Below, one piece after another: positions 1 to 16,330 of a stretch of DNA of 64,000 nucleotides; the stretch's first letter is position 1, and every line of letters begins with the position of its first letter. The notes under the pieces are model-generated. The model made no database searches, was not told the DNA's origin, and saw only the letters and a program-made list of their open reading frames with translations. Where the stretch lies: assembly GCF_021018805.1 (NCBI RefSeq), contig NC_086248.1, positions 61,513,985 to 61,577,984 on the forward strand, read 5' to 3'. The stretch is from Prinia subflava. Taxonomy: Eukaryota > Chordata > Aves > Passeriformes > Cisticolidae. The position numbers were made by a program, and so were the translations under genes.

Positions 1-322
1 AGCAGAAGTTTACAGTTAGTTTCTTACACTACTGTTAATATCTGTTTTCCCTACACCAAGCTGTTATTTCAAGTACCTATTGACTCTTGGGTTGTCTGTA
101 GTGGATGAAATCTGAGAATTTCTGCTTTTCTCAGCGGAGTGCTAACTTTTAATCACAAAAGAATCATTCTTAATTTAGAACTGGCAAAGCAAATGTGTCT
201 TAAAATAAATGGTCAGCATGATAACATAATTATTCTCTCTTATACTCTTCCATCAACCTTCTGTTTTGATTTTGCAGCCTAAGGGCACAGTACAACTTTA
301 TGCTTTATTTTTTTCCCCACAG
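1..322 (+). other. TMEM181 intron, 3' end
   Basis: Intronic sequence ending in the polypyrimidine tract and CAG at 321-322. I see no exon, RNA gene or repeat here. Confidence 0.7.
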
Positions 323-405
323 CATTGTTATACTCTACCTACGCTTTGGAGCACAAGTTCTACAGGACAACTTTGTTGCTGAGCTGTCAACTCATTATCA
401 GAACT
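323..405 (+). CDS. TMEM181: TMEM181 exon, fourth from last
   Basis: The acceptor is ttttccccacag at 311-322. The exon adds one base to a split codon, then IVILYLRFGAQVLQ through THYQN and one base (T) of a split Ser codon. The donor is T|ATATCCTT, the U12-type AT form. No GT donor nearby keeps the family sequence. Confidence 0.9.
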
Positions 406-3400
406 ATATCCTTGTGTTGTCATACTGCTCAAGTAGGAATGTTAATCTGTTTTCATGCAGAAGGTGCTTTAAAATTAGGTACTTAAGACTGAGACCTTTG
501 ACTTCTAGGTGGCCTCATGGAGTCTGTTTTGTTTGAGATTTCCTGTCAGCATTTTATAATGACTCTTTGTGAAGGTTATGACCTAGACAGTCTCAGTCTG
601 GTGTGTCCACATCACAGCTGCTTGTGATACTCTCCAAGAGGAATGAAGTCTTAGAGATGCGTGCCTGGTGCATATCTAATTTTAATGAGATATTGTGGCA
701 AATTTACAGTATTTGCTGCCTCAGTTGTTTGCTCTATACTTACCAGTTGTCATGGGGCATACTAAAATATGAGAAATGAATAGTTCTGATGTCACTGAAA
801 ACGCATTTGAGTATTGGTCCAAGTCTACATGTGATACAAGTCACAGCAGAGAAATGGCTTGGGAGAGGCTGTTTCTGATGTCTGTTGACAACAGGATTGT
901 GACCTGTATTCCTGGCCCTGAACCATGAGATCCTAGTACATTCTGCTTTCTGAGAGTGCTTGTGTGACTGCAGCTGCTCTGGTTGTTGATTAGCTTAGGT
1001 ATGAGTAGGGAGGTAGGAGAAAACAATATGTAAAACCTTTAATATTCACCTAAAACAATGGTGAGAAACCATCTTCGGAGTTCTAGCCACACATAGTTCT
1101 TTCTCCTTCCTTCTTCATCACTGTGCCAAGGAAGAACTTTTTTAAAAATAAACCAAACCCACCTGAACAGCCAACTTACTCTGCTTTTCGTTCAGCATTC
1201 AAGGCAGAACTATTCAACTGAGCATGTACTCCACTGCTCAAGAGCAGGCTGTACCTCAGCAAATGTTACTTGTGTTAAAGCTTTGTTCTCAGAGGGAACT
1301 TTACCTTGAAATAGCCTGAGTACATTAGTTGTCATTGAATTTAAAACATAAAAATGCAGTTTTGTTTAGCATTCATGCACACAAACTTCAGTAAGGTAAA
1401 CATTCTTTCCATTGAAACAGTCTGCGTATGGGTTGGGTCTCGTTCCAAAGTTAATATGCATGGGACTATATTGAGCAATATCCTTGACATTTACCACCAG
1501 CAGAATTCTTATCATTTTATGGGTTATTGAACTTCTATCTCTACACGTTAGCCTTCGTGTATTCCCCCTCGAAGAATGCACTGTATGGTAAGTGTGAGCC
1601 ATTGTCTGGCACACGTGGATGACAGGAGCTGCTGCATTAGCAGATGCTGTGCAATCTCTTTGTATTCTGGTTGTCTCATTACTGGGCTGGTTTGCTTGGA
1701 GTTAACATCAGCAGGAGCTGCACTCACTGCTTCTGAGCAAGTTAAGTTCATATTGGAAATATGAAGGAACACATAAAATGTAATCAGCTGATTAGCCAGG
1801 CTTGAATTCTTGTGCACTTAAAACAAATTTCCAGTCAGTATGATGTTTGCATGTAATGCACCAACCATTGAAGTGACTCACAGACAGCCCTTAAGGAACA
1901 GCATCACTTCATTTGTACTTTGTTCTGATGAAAGTTAATACATTGGCATGCTGGCAAACAGGACTCTGAAATCCAAATGCTGTTGAAAAAGTAGGAGTGA
2001 AACTGATCTCTCATATGGGAGGAATTTTGGAGAACTTGCTGTGGGGAGGGCTGCACAGGGCCCATGTAAAGGGAGATAAAGGATTGAGTCAGTGGCAATT
2101 CTGGGTTTGCATTCTGATGTGAAGGATACAGTCTGACTCACATGATTATAAGGCATTTCCCTCACTAACAGATAAAGATCATTAAAATAAATACTTTTAC
2201 TGAGTACATTCTCTGCTTTAAGCATTCTATTCAAGGTACAGAACCATAGAAGAGCCCAGGTTGGAAGAGACATGGAAAGATGATGTGGCCCAACCTTTCA
2301 TGGGAAAGGAGGCCTAGATGAGATTATCTTGCAGCCTGTCCAAACATATCTTGCATACTAAGAGCACGCAGAGGGAAGGCACTAAATATTGGAGCTCGTC
2401 TTTTCTCTAATTTAGAGTTGAGATCGACAGTACTGTTTCTGAAAAATGCTATTTTTTGATCCTTGGATCCAGTTCTTTGGAAAAAGAACTGGCTGGGTGC
2501 AGATAAAGTTGAAAGCCTTCTGCTGGGTTGCAGAAATACTTGTTTGTAGACAGTAGAAGGTAAAATCCTGTCAGGAAAAAGATGCTATGGCCAATTGCTA
2601 GATTGAATTTTACTTGTATATAACAATGAACTGCAGCTAAGCAGCACAGATCATACAAGAAATGAAGGCCTTAAAACAAGCTAGAGGGAATTGACATAAA
2701 TAGCAATTGGAAAGTATGTGTTTCTTTTCATCTCACCATAAAGGTACAAATCCTTCCTTCATCTCTTTCAAGGATAGAAAATAACTGGATAATCACTGAC
2801 TTACAGGCAAGAGATTCCAACTTTGGTCTACTATATTTTTACCTTAGAAATAACCAAGAAGTCTGCGCTTTTTAAATACATATGAAATTTTGATAAAGAA
2901 TAATCAATTTATATGCAGGTTGAAATACAGCACAGGAAATTGCACAGGGGAGGAAGTGAACTTAGACAACATGGAGAACAGCTATCTAAAAATGAAATAA
3001 TTGTCTCCTTAACTCTTAAGAACACTGTAATTATGTGGCTGAAGGGTAGTGAAGGTAAAGGAGAGAATTCCTGTTTGGATATAGTTTTGTTGAACTGCAG
3101 TTGTGACTGCCTTGGAAGTTGTTGTGTCTTTTGCTACAGTGTTGAGTTAGGACTCAACAGACACATTTCTATATTTAACACACTAAAGTAACTTATTTCT
3201 GTTTTCCAGAATCACAGTTGAAAGACAATCCTGCTTTTTCTATGCTGAATGATTCAGATGATGATGTGATTTATGGGTAAGATTATAAAATACCTATGGG
3301 GAGTTACTTCTGGTCTATTATTTTTGTAATATTCTTTTCATATTAATAAAGCGAAGGGTTTGTTAGTGAAAGCTTCCTGCCTAAAGAATAGAAATGTAGC

Positions 3401-4250
3401 TTTTTCTGGAACAGAAATACAATGAGAATGCGTGGTTTTTTCTGATTTTTTGATTTTTAAAAGGGATAGCCATGGCACAGATACAAACAGGTAAGAAAGT
3501 ATGATGCTGGTAGCTCATGGAGCAAAGGCAGTAAGAGCTGTGAAGGCAAAGGGCTTCCTTTTTACTTTGGGAAGGACAGCAGGAGTCAGATGAAATTAGC
3601 GAAGATTCAGCTCACATGTAAATGCTTCAGGGAAGGAGAGTGGTGCTTCTTAAAGTCTCCAGCACTTACTGAATGAAGAATAATCAAGTCTAGCAAAACC
3701 TCCTTGACTTGTGTGATTATGTATGTGATTAACGAGAATTACAGCAGCACTTGAAAGCCATCCCCTTTGGGTGTCTGTGCTGGACACTGAAATACAGCCA
3801 TGACGTTTTCACGTCCTACCAAAGACACTGAAGTGGCTGGAACAGTCACTGCACTGAGGATGGGACCACCACTGCACTAACCTGAACAAGTTCCTGCTGG
3901 GATAGCTTGCCTTTGGTTAGTTAGATGAGTAGTGGTAGTGCCAGCTTGCTTCTTGCAAATCCGTGTGAAAAATGGCTTTCACTGGAATAATTATTACCTC
4001 TGGAGAAAAATCATGTGTTGTTCATAGCTCCCACAAGGAGGGAAAACAGATACCAGCTTCTTACCCAAGTAAGAATTTGCTGCCTCAGTGTAGTTTAGAA
4101 CTTTCCTCTTTATTTCCCACTTGCTGTGTGAACAGCACGTTCAGAAGTTACAACACGTGTCTGTTTCACAGGAGTGACTATGAAGAGATGCCCCTGCAGA
4201 ACGGCCAGGCTATCAGAGCCAAGTATAAAGAGGAGTCGGACAGTGATTGA
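323..4250 (+). CDS. TMEM181: TMEM181, C-terminal part (four coding exons, 5' end outside window)
   Basis: Multipass membrane protein TMEM181 (also called GPR178). In human it has been linked to cell binding of E. coli cytolethal distending toxin; its normal role is poorly known. Coding exons are 323-405, 1498-1587, 3210-3276 and 4172-4250; phases join without a break and give the last 105 residues. In order one sees the end of a hydrophobic segment (IVILYLRFGAQ), a loop ending THYQN, a last membrane segment (EFLSFYGLLNFYLYTLAFVY), then an acidic cytosolic tail with NDSDDDVIYG, SDYEEMPLQNGQ and a final KEESDSD. The tail matches my recollection of mammalian TMEM181 closely. The first intron in the window is of the rare AT-AC class; the other two are GT-AG. 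Upstream exons must lie before position 1. DYNLT1 converges on it from the right, as in human. Confidence 0.93.
406..1497 (+). other. TMEM181: U12-type AT-AC intron of TMEM181
   Basis: The intron begins ATATCCTT (406-413), the full consensus 5' splice site of AT-AC introns cut by the minor spliceosome. It ends with TCCTTGAC (1481-1488), matching the U12 branch consensus TTCCTTRAY in all but the first base, followed by ATTTACCAC with AC at 1496-1497. The presumed branch adenosine at 1487 lies about 10 nt from the splice site, the short spacing typical of this class. There is no polypyrimidine tract. Joining T|CA restores the Ser codon between THYQN and AEFLSFYG. Confidence 0.92.
1498..1587 (+). 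CDS. TMEM181: TMEM181 exon, third from last (last membrane segment)
   Basis: Two bases complete Ser, then 29 residues starting AEFLSFYGLLNFYLY and ending SPSKNALY, plus one base of the next codon; the donor is G|GTAAGT. The first bases read CAC|CAG|CAG, so a shift to an AG acceptor at 1500 would drop only the Ala and stay in frame. Confidence 0.92.
2236..2352 (-). repeat. CR1 LINE fragment, inverted
   Basis: Starts with the inverted CR1 tail (ACAGAACCATAGAAGAGCCC, then AGGTTGGAAGAGAC). It continues with CCCAACCTTTCATGGGAAAG, then GCCTAGATGAGATTATCTTG and a diverged end. This matches the 3' end of an avian CR1 subfamily from memory. It lies in the TMEM181 intron 1588-3209 and is 5'-truncated, as usual for CR1. 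Confidence 0.8.
3210..3276 (+). CDS. TMEM181: TMEM181 exon, second from last
   Basis: The acceptor is ctgttttccag; the exon completes Glu (G|AA), then encodes SQLKDNPAFSMLNDSDDDVI, Tyr and a split Gly. The donor is GG|GTAAGA. It encodes the acidic cytosolic tail. Confidence 0.94.
4172..4250 (+). CDS. TMEM181: TMEM181 last coding exon
   Basis: The acceptor is ctgtttcacag. The exon completes the split Gly, then encodes SDYEEMPLQNGQAIRAKYKE and ESDSD before TGA at 4248-4250. Confidence 0.95.
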
Positions 4251-7200
4251 TTGACAGGTTCCAGTGCAGACACACTTGTTCATCTGGAGTTCAGCCAATT
4301 CTGAAGTTTTCCTAGATGGACAACTTCTTTGGCTTCCTACAGTCTCCTGTCATCTGAACACCATCTCCCAGGAAGGACATCCTGCTTCTGTTTCTGTTTA
4401 CAAGGATAAAACTGAGAAAACAAATGATGGAAGTGATTGTGGGGAAAACTGAAGAAACCAAAATTTTACATGTCTTATGCCTGATAGCGAGATGTCTGTG
4501 GACTAAAATCTTCATCTATTTCTGTGTAAAAGTCTCACAGATTATGTACTGAGTTTCAAATTGCTTCCTTGCTGCTCGGTTTTGGTTGGTTGGGTTTTTT
4601 TCTCTTTAGGATGATGTACAGCATACTGCCATTCATCTGCTGCATTTTGCATTAAGTGTTTTGTATACTGTCCACTGCAGTATGAAGTGCCTCATTTCCC
4701 TTTCAATTTTCTACCATAGCCTTTTGAATTGGAGGCACGGAATGAAGTAGGTTTTTTGGGTTGTTTTTCTTTAATCACTGTTAGAAAGACACAAGCTTTC
4801 TATTCTTCCTTCAAATAAATGATACAGACTTAAGGCCATTTTAAAAATACATTTCAGTAAGTTTACCAGATTTTTAAGTGCAAGATACGGGCAAATAGGC
4901 AAGTTGTAGTGAGCCCAAATAGTCTCAGTAGTGCAAAATTATTTATATATGTTTCATGACATGCTTTACTGCCACAGCAGAAGTGTCTGTGTTGGTTTTT
5001 TTAAACAGCCCTTTCAAATGGAAATATTTCAGCAACAACAAATCTCACAAGGAAGCCAGTACTGACTTCTTACTGGTCTTGTATGCTGGAGGAGATTGTT
5101 ACTTGCAGAGAATAGAGTATGAAGGTTTTCTAAGGAAGTACAGCTTCAAATTTCCAAACATTTCATTTTTAGTATTTTTTTTTCTACATCAGTTTTCCCT
5201 TAAGTTGTCTTAATGGTTACTCTACATGCTAGGAACAGTTGTACTTGCTCATGTATTGAACGTGCCTGACAGTGAGCCTGTGGGCATGTTCTGTGCACAG
5301 TTCAGCTGCTTTGTCATACCAGTCACCACCTGTATGATGGGAACTTCTACTAGCACATCTTGTGATTATCTGTATTCCAGTCTGTGCTGGAAAAAAGTTA
5401 TACAGGAATTACTTATTCCTTGTACAATGCTGCTGCTTCTCTAGTTAGAAGTTGGTTTTCTCCTCCACCATTGTTCGGTTCTTTATTTAAGATGTTTGTA
5501 ACTACTTTTGCTTTCAGATACTTGACCTTTCTGAAAGTATCTCCTTTTTTCATGTACTTGTAACAGAGATTTACTCTTGTAAAATTTCCCTGTCCTGCTG
5601 TTTTAGAAGACTCTCAAAAGCACTGTTAATATACTATAATGTGGTGCTGGGTTGCACTAGGGAACTGTGCTCATCTTTAAGGTTAAAGCAGAACAGTGCA
5701 ATGAAGTCCTGTTAGACTTGCTGAATAATATGGGGAAAAAGGAGATTTGTTGTGCTTTAGTGCAACAACTGCTCTAGACTGTGCCCATTGCAATAACCTC
5801 CTGGTGGCTGTTCAGGATCATCCAGGGGAGGCTGCACAAGGCAGCAACTCACTTAGAGAGGACCAAAGGAACTGCTTCATGTGGTTGCTGTTGTAGAATA
5901 GTTCCGATTAAATCAGTGCTCTGCTAAAGGTGTGTCGTGAGACATTGTGTGTGTGTGAGGGAGAGAGGGAAAACTTTGAAATTACGAAGAGCTGTGAAAT
6001 TTTTGGAGAGTGTCTGAAATGAAAACTCTTTTGTCCCAGGGATCACTTCTTTGTTAGAAGCCAAAGCACTGATGGATGGCTAAAGCAAGGAAATTGCTGC
6101 TGAGGAAGAGCAGGTTTTCCCTTTAACTTCTTAATCGGTATTACTGTAGAAGAACATATAGGAAAACACTAAAGAAGTAATTCAAATTAGTGGTGGTTTT
6201 CTTTCCAGTAAAATATAATAAAATGTACCTTCAGCACTTCTTTCTAGACTGTTTTGAAAGGGTATGGGAGATGTTCTCTATCTTAAAATTGTAGAGTCCA
6301 TGCTCATTTTTACTGCTCACGAGATAACTCTCCCTATTTGAATGTGCAGAATCAGACTTGGTAACCAATTTGGCATTGTTTACATAAGTTCCATTAGAGT
6401 GACAGTGGGTACAGGAAGTAGGTTTTCAAAAACTGGTATTTACATGATTCTTACATACTGAGATATTTTTCCTTTGATATTGCTTAATTCTCTCCTAAAT
6501 GGTTATGAAGAGAGAAAATTTGACCAATGTGCAAAGTACACTAATGCTTGTTACCACAGTCTGAACTGGTTGTTACAGTTAACTCTAAAATGGTGTCATG
6601 CCTTGGGGTTTCATTAACTAAAAAACCTATTTTTAATCTAACTTGGAGATTATTTTTTCTAAGCTGTTTTCAATGCATTTCTCTTGCTGTTTTGTTTGAA
6701 TAAACTTCACTACATCACTACATTCAAAGTGGAAATAGAAAAGCTAAGAATGGGAAATGTGTACTTAAAGTACCTCACTATGAAAATAGTGAGCAAATAA
6801 TTTCTTTGGTCATTTTTTGAGATTATATTTAAGCAATGTTTGCCATGCAAAGTAGCTTTCTATTTTGGAAGTGCTGCAGTGTTACGGTAGCTTGGTTGAA
6901 TCACTGTTGCATCAAATTCAATATACAGTAAGATGGCAAAAGAAGTGAAGCAGATGAGGAACTAGTTTTGCTAGCAAGACTCCTCTTATTTCCATGACTG
7001 AAGAGCAGAGACAGTATTTGAAGAATATTCCAATACGGATTGTAAACAGCTTGGGAGTAGGCAGCACAAATTTACCTCTGAGTAAAGTATTGAAATCTAA
7101 GGGTCAGTCAGAAGAAATCTGTTTAAGAAGCTAGCCTGGCTTTCCTTTTGTTACGGCCAAAATAGTTATTGCCATCACTACTGCAACTGTACAAAAGAAG

Positions 7201-7644
7201 AAATGTACACAAGAAGGCCCCACAGCTCACAGTGAGCCTGGCTCTAAAGGAGATGCCATCCTTTAATAACTGCAAGACTTCCATGAACACAGTGATTACA
7301 AGGGACTTCTAGGAAATCAGTAATTGAGTGCAAGCCAGTCACAGCAACTACTCTCTGTAGTATTTGCTTTACAAATACAGTTGGTGTTGAAATTGGTGGA
7401 AAACTTTCCTGGGACTGGCAAAGAGGAAGCCTAAGGCTTAACACCAGTGAGAAACAGCTCATGCATTGGATCTGTGGTACCAATACTGGGGAGAACAGTT
7501 CCAGCTAGGAAAGACTGCGATCTGCTGTCTTTCTCTGAGCCAAATGACAACATTTTATCCATAGTCACCTCATTTCCCCATCCATTTCCTTTTGCTTATG
7601 CCAGTAATAACTTTTGCATTACTGTAAAACTTTTTTTAGGAGTT

Positions 7645-7652
7645 TGTAAATA
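7645..7652 (+). promoter_or_regulatory. Pumilio-type element TGTAAATA in TMEM181 3' UTR
   Basis: An exact UGUANAUA octamer about 150 nt upstream of the first of the two distal poly(A) signals, in an AU-rich context. Function is inferred from the motif alone. Confidence 0.4.
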
Positions 7653-7801
7653 TGTAAAATGAAAATACGGAAAAATTGTGTACCAAAATGGTATAAAAAT
7701 GTGTAAGATAAATGCTCTGTTTAATGAGAAGCTGTAATTAAATGCTGCTTTGAGAAAGTGTGAAGACCTGTTAAATATTCTGTGTATCTGTAAGTTGTGC
7801 T

Positions 7802-7807
7802 AATAAA
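7802..7807 (+). terminator. AATAAA poly(A) signal of TMEM181
   Basis: Canonical hexamer within GCTAATAAAGCAG, the first of two closely spaced distal signals. Confidence 0.6.
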
Positions 7808-7930
7808 GCAGCTTATCCATTTATGTTGTAAAAGTTCATGCTAATGTGGAATATGAAGGAAAACAATATTTTACTTCAAGGAAGTTTCTTGGAAGACTTT
7901 ATGTGCATAATCATTGTTAAATATGTTCAT

Positions 7931-7936
7931 AATAAA
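7931..7936 (+). terminator. AATAAA poly(A) signal of TMEM181 (distal)
   Basis: Canonical hexamer followed by a T-rich stretch (AGTTTTATATCTTTATATTG), a good arrangement for cleavage near 7955. No TMEM181 exon-like sequence follows. Confidence 0.7.
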
Positions 7937-7955
7937 GTTTTATATCTTTATATTG

Positions 7956-10934
7956 CATCCTGGGTTTATTTTCCTTCTACTGAATTTTAGTTTCCTTCTC
8001 ATAAACTATTTTCATGACTTACACATATTTTCAGTTTACATACATTTTCTTATGCATATTTAAACTTGGTTAATTGCATAAGAATAGAATCCAAGAGGCT
8101 GTAAGATCACAGATGTTTTGTATTGTTTATTGGGGGGTTTGTTATTATCTTGCCCAGACTAGAAGGTGGAAGGACAGTTTGATAAGTTTTTAAATATGCC
8201 AGCCAGGTTACATGAAGGACCTGGCATTTTCAAATGGCTTCACAGTGGCTTTGCAAAGCCCGCTCTGGCCATGCTGGCAGTGAGAGTTCTCCTGGTTAAT
8301 GTTGTGACACCAGTGCAAAAAACAGGTTTCGAGATGGTGAAGATGCTGTCATTTATCAGCGTCTTACACCTCTATCTTCCAAAAGTCTGCTTATAGCTGC
8401 TAGACTGCAAAAGCAATCAACACATTACCTGCTGTTTGGGGTGATGCCATTTCTTATATAAACTCAAGGGGAGACTGAAACCTGTGCTGAATAAAATGGC
8501 CACAAACGTCCCTGCATAAATGGATATGCAGCTTGCTCCTGGCTGCAGTATCAGCTAGGGTGTGCTCATTTAGCAGGAGCAGTTCATCCTGGAGCCATTT
8601 CCTTAGGTTTTAGTTAACACAGGTCACACTCCTGGTGGCAGCAACAGTAAATGGCCTCCCCCTTCCTCTTCCCTGCAGACTGGGGCTGCCATGCCCCCAT
8701 TTCTGTAGCTGTAATCATACAAAGAGCCAAGGCAATAAGAAGAGACAGCAGAGACTGTATAATTACTTTGAATGCTCCATCCACAGTTTGGGGTTATTTT
8801 TTTAAGGCCCAATTAATTACCTAGAGCCAGGGCTCTGCCAGCGTATCACCCAAATGTTTTACTTTGGCACTGAGATGAGCTGGCCATCAGCCTCTGGAAA
8901 AAGTGCTTAAAAAAATGAAAAGTTTGAAGGTAAAGAAAATTTAAGAATCAGTTACTGTAGAACACCAAAAGAGTCCTATACAATTGCTATGCAGTTTTAA
9001 AGAAAAGCACTATTTTAATCATGGGAGCGGGAAACCAACACTCAAAAATCCACAACCTCTAAACCCCTTTCTGTAGTCCTAAAACTTAGATTGGAAGTAC
9101 TGGTTATTGCTCACATGTCAAACCATCTATTAAGCTATATACACCTTTCTGTAGCACAACTCCTGTTTGGATGCAACAGGGGCTTCTCCTTCCATGCAGC
9201 CTTTACACTGACAAGCATCTCAAACATTTTTTGGATTTTTTTTTGCAGCTCAGCATATGCATGAACCAACAAACAGAAAAATCAAGGGATTTCCTATTAT
9301 TAACATGAACAAAGGACAAAAAATAACTGAATGGCTTAACCAAGAAGCAAATAGTGACTCAAAGTGCACAAAACTGTTCCTTTAAGTGTAAATAAATAGT
9401 TCAGTAAGGTATTACACTGCCAGCATCATTCTGGCATGATGGAAAGGAGAAAAAGTATCCAAGCATCCAGATGAAAAAATTCATAGCAACTCAAGAGAGC
9501 ACAGATTTATTCTTTTCATAACAAGTTTCTCTGTGACCCTGATGACTGTTTTAGGCATGTTATTCAATCTCACTTTAATATTTTCTTTTTACAGGTGTCG
9601 TATAATTTCTGACTGAAGACTGAACCCATACTAAAGCTCTCTCACAGCAAAGTAAGGGATGTGCTCCTCAGGCTAAGGTACATACACACTGTGTACAGCC
9701 TGCAGCACTCACTTGGACACGTGAAAAGAATGAAGTGGCTTGTCATGCAGGAGATGCATTTACAGAGCTGTTTTGAAACTGGAATGTCAGCAGAAATACA
9801 GAAGATGTATTGCTCTATTAGCAGTCTCAGATGTACCAAGCCCACAGCTGCTGATGCATACACCTGTTTTTCTCTTCTGACAGCAGATATGGATAGGGAG
9901 GAAGAGGGTCAAAGCCTTGCCCAGCACAGGGCTTTCCAGTCTGACTGCACTGAGCAGAGTTAGCACAGAGCACGTAACACTACGGCAAAAAAATCCTTTC
10001 CTGTCACTTGAATCTGCAGTATTACGTCTCTCCAGACCGTGGAATCATCCTGTTGTAGCAGCAGTCATCTCTCCCTTAAACAGCTCTAGCTGAGCCAGAT
10101 TCTGAACACATTAGAATTAGGGCTTTTAACAGATACCTACTTTATTCCTTTAACTCTGTACAGCCTCTGTTCCAGGTCAGCCTCTCTGGGCACCACTACA
10201 AAGGAGCAAATCACAGATTGCTCAGACTGACTCCAGCCCAGGGATGCTCTCCCACATGGGTTTGTAACTCTTTCAGTTTCATTAGCAGTGAGCTGCTTCT
10301 TGCAGAAGCAGCACAGTTGTTGGCAGAGGTTTTCTGAAATTCATAGTATGCTCCCATTTGTTTAATTAGCTGAGAAAACATTACCCATGCCTATGCTGAA
10401 AACTTGTTTTACTTGTTATTGTTCTGCAACTTTACTCTAGAAGGCAGGAGACTAACTCACTTTATTTAGTCACTTTGCCTCAAGGCATTTTTTCCCCCTT
10501 TCAGAAACGATCATGTGTCATCAGCTACCAGAACTCATCACTCTCACTATCAGCAAAATTAACATGGACTGCAGCAAGTAAGTTCAAGACCTACTTAACA
10601 CATGCAACTGACTCCAGAAGTGAATGATGGCCCAGGTATAGCTTGCTGAGCACTTCCAGAATATGAAAAAATTCTTATCTATCTTCTTTCAGTAAAGGTC
10701 GTTTTCATTCCATGCTCTAAATACCATACAAAAAGATTATACAGGTCCCAAAAATACAGCCAAGTTACTATTTGGTAAACATAATCTAAATTTCTTGCAA
10801 CTTTGTGATGACTTTGCAAAATTATGGAAGTGCTTTGCATTGTAGTATGTACCTCAACTATCTGGAAGAGAATTGAAAAAACTGAAACATTTTCCCCCAA
10901 TCACAAAAGATTTAAGTTTAAATGAATCACACCA
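7956..10934. other. Intergenic region between TMEM181 and DYNLT1 3' ends
   Basis: About 3 kb between converging 3' ends. Only short random ORFs are present. No family I recognise, no tRNA or snoRNA fold and no clear repeat was found. Minus-strand TTTATT copies at 10141 and 10461 could serve as more distal DYNLT1 poly(A) signals. Confidence 0.6.
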
Positions 10935-11287
10935 ATGGTTATGAATTTCAATAATTTAATGCTAACCAAAAGTACAAAGTGTGACAGTCAGTGTCTCATT
11001 TATGTTGGTCTAAGAAAAGAAATCTAGAGAAAGTGTTTACACTGCAGCAGATTTCAGTATTAGCACCTTGAAGAGAAGTTTTGAAGTGATAAAAAAGTAT
11101 AGAAAAAACTGATATGGTACTAGGTACAAACATAAAACGGGTAACGGCATGTTTCCAAATTTCTACCTTTGAAGAAAAGTTGCTTAAAAAATGTATTAAA
11201 AACAAGTTGTTCAGGTATTCACAGTTTAAGTGGAGATGGAATCAAGTGCTGGAATAGAAAAGAGAAGAATAAAGAATTTCAAGGCAA
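10935..11287 (-). other. DYNLT1: DYNLT1 3' UTR
   Basis: Inferred from the stop codon at 11290-11288 to the candidate ATTAAA signal at 10960-10955. It is AT-rich with no other feature seen. Confidence 0.55.
10955..10960 (-). terminator. ATTAAA poly(A) signal of DYNLT1
   Basis: On the minus strand the hexamer reads ATTAAA, about 330 nt past the DYNLT1 stop. That fits the short 3' UTR usual for this gene. It is a variant hexamer, so the assignment is moderate. Confidence 0.5.
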
Positions 11288-16030
<4,743 letters not shown>

Positions 16031-16110
16031 CTTCCCGGCGGAGCCGCTCGCGCCGCCACCGACCCCCGGCACCGCCCCGCCCGCTGCGCCCCGCGCCGGC
16101 CGCCGCCCGC

Positions 16111-16124
16111 ACTGCGCCTGCGCG
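16111..16124 (+). promoter_or_regulatory. NRF1-like site
   Basis: ACTGCGCCTGCGCG resembles the NRF1 palindrome TGCGCATGCGC with one central change. It lies about 80 bp upstream of the DYNLT1 ATG. Confidence 0.45.
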
Positions 16125-16160
16125 CCAGCGCCCCCGCGGCTGGGCTCGGCCGGCGCCCGC

Positions 16161-16170
16161 CAAGATGGCG
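16161..16170 (+). promoter_or_regulatory. YY1-type site CAAGATGGCG
   Basis: Matches the YY1 core AAGATGGCG exactly. YY1 sites of this form usually lie at or just after start sites of CpG-island promoters. It reads on the plus strand, which would fit a start site transcribed toward SYTL3. Confidence 0.6.
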
Positions 16171-16172
16171 CG

Positions 16173-16186
16173 GTTGCCACGGCAAC
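16173..16186. promoter_or_regulatory. RFX X-box, near-perfect palindrome
   Basis: GTTGCC-AC-GGCAAC: two exact inverted 6-bp half-sites with a 2-bp spacer, an ideal match to the RFX X-box (GTNRCC, 0-3 nt, RGYAAC). It is immediately next to the YY1-type site. RFX factors drive ciliary and dynein-related genes, which fits DYNLT1. Confidence 0.7.
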
Positions 16187-16330
16187 GGCGGCCGGGAGGC
16201 AGGCGGGACATGGCGCTCGGCGAGGCCGCTGTGGTGCTGTCAAACGTCCCACAGGCTGCGGCTGAGAGAGGCGGGGCGCCGCTTGGCACGGCTGTGCTTT
16301 TCGTACCGATAGCTTGGCATTCGTGTTCAG

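Larger units (their letters stand above)
4251..7955 (+). other. TMEM181: TMEM181 3' UTR
   Basis: A long 3' UTR of about 3.7 kb with no further coding exon seen. Canonical AATAAA signals occur at 4814, 6218, 6699, 7802 and 7931. The last two, in an AT-rich stretch, are the best candidates for the main ends, so cleavage is expected near 7825 and 7955. Short proximal isoforms are possible. The extent is inferred from signals only. Confidence 0.7.

Noticed and set aside
9642..9963. Overlapping ORFs on both strands between TMEM181 and DYNLT1
   Set aside because: Short, no homology I recognise, no splice or start context; typical random ORFs in intergenic DNA.
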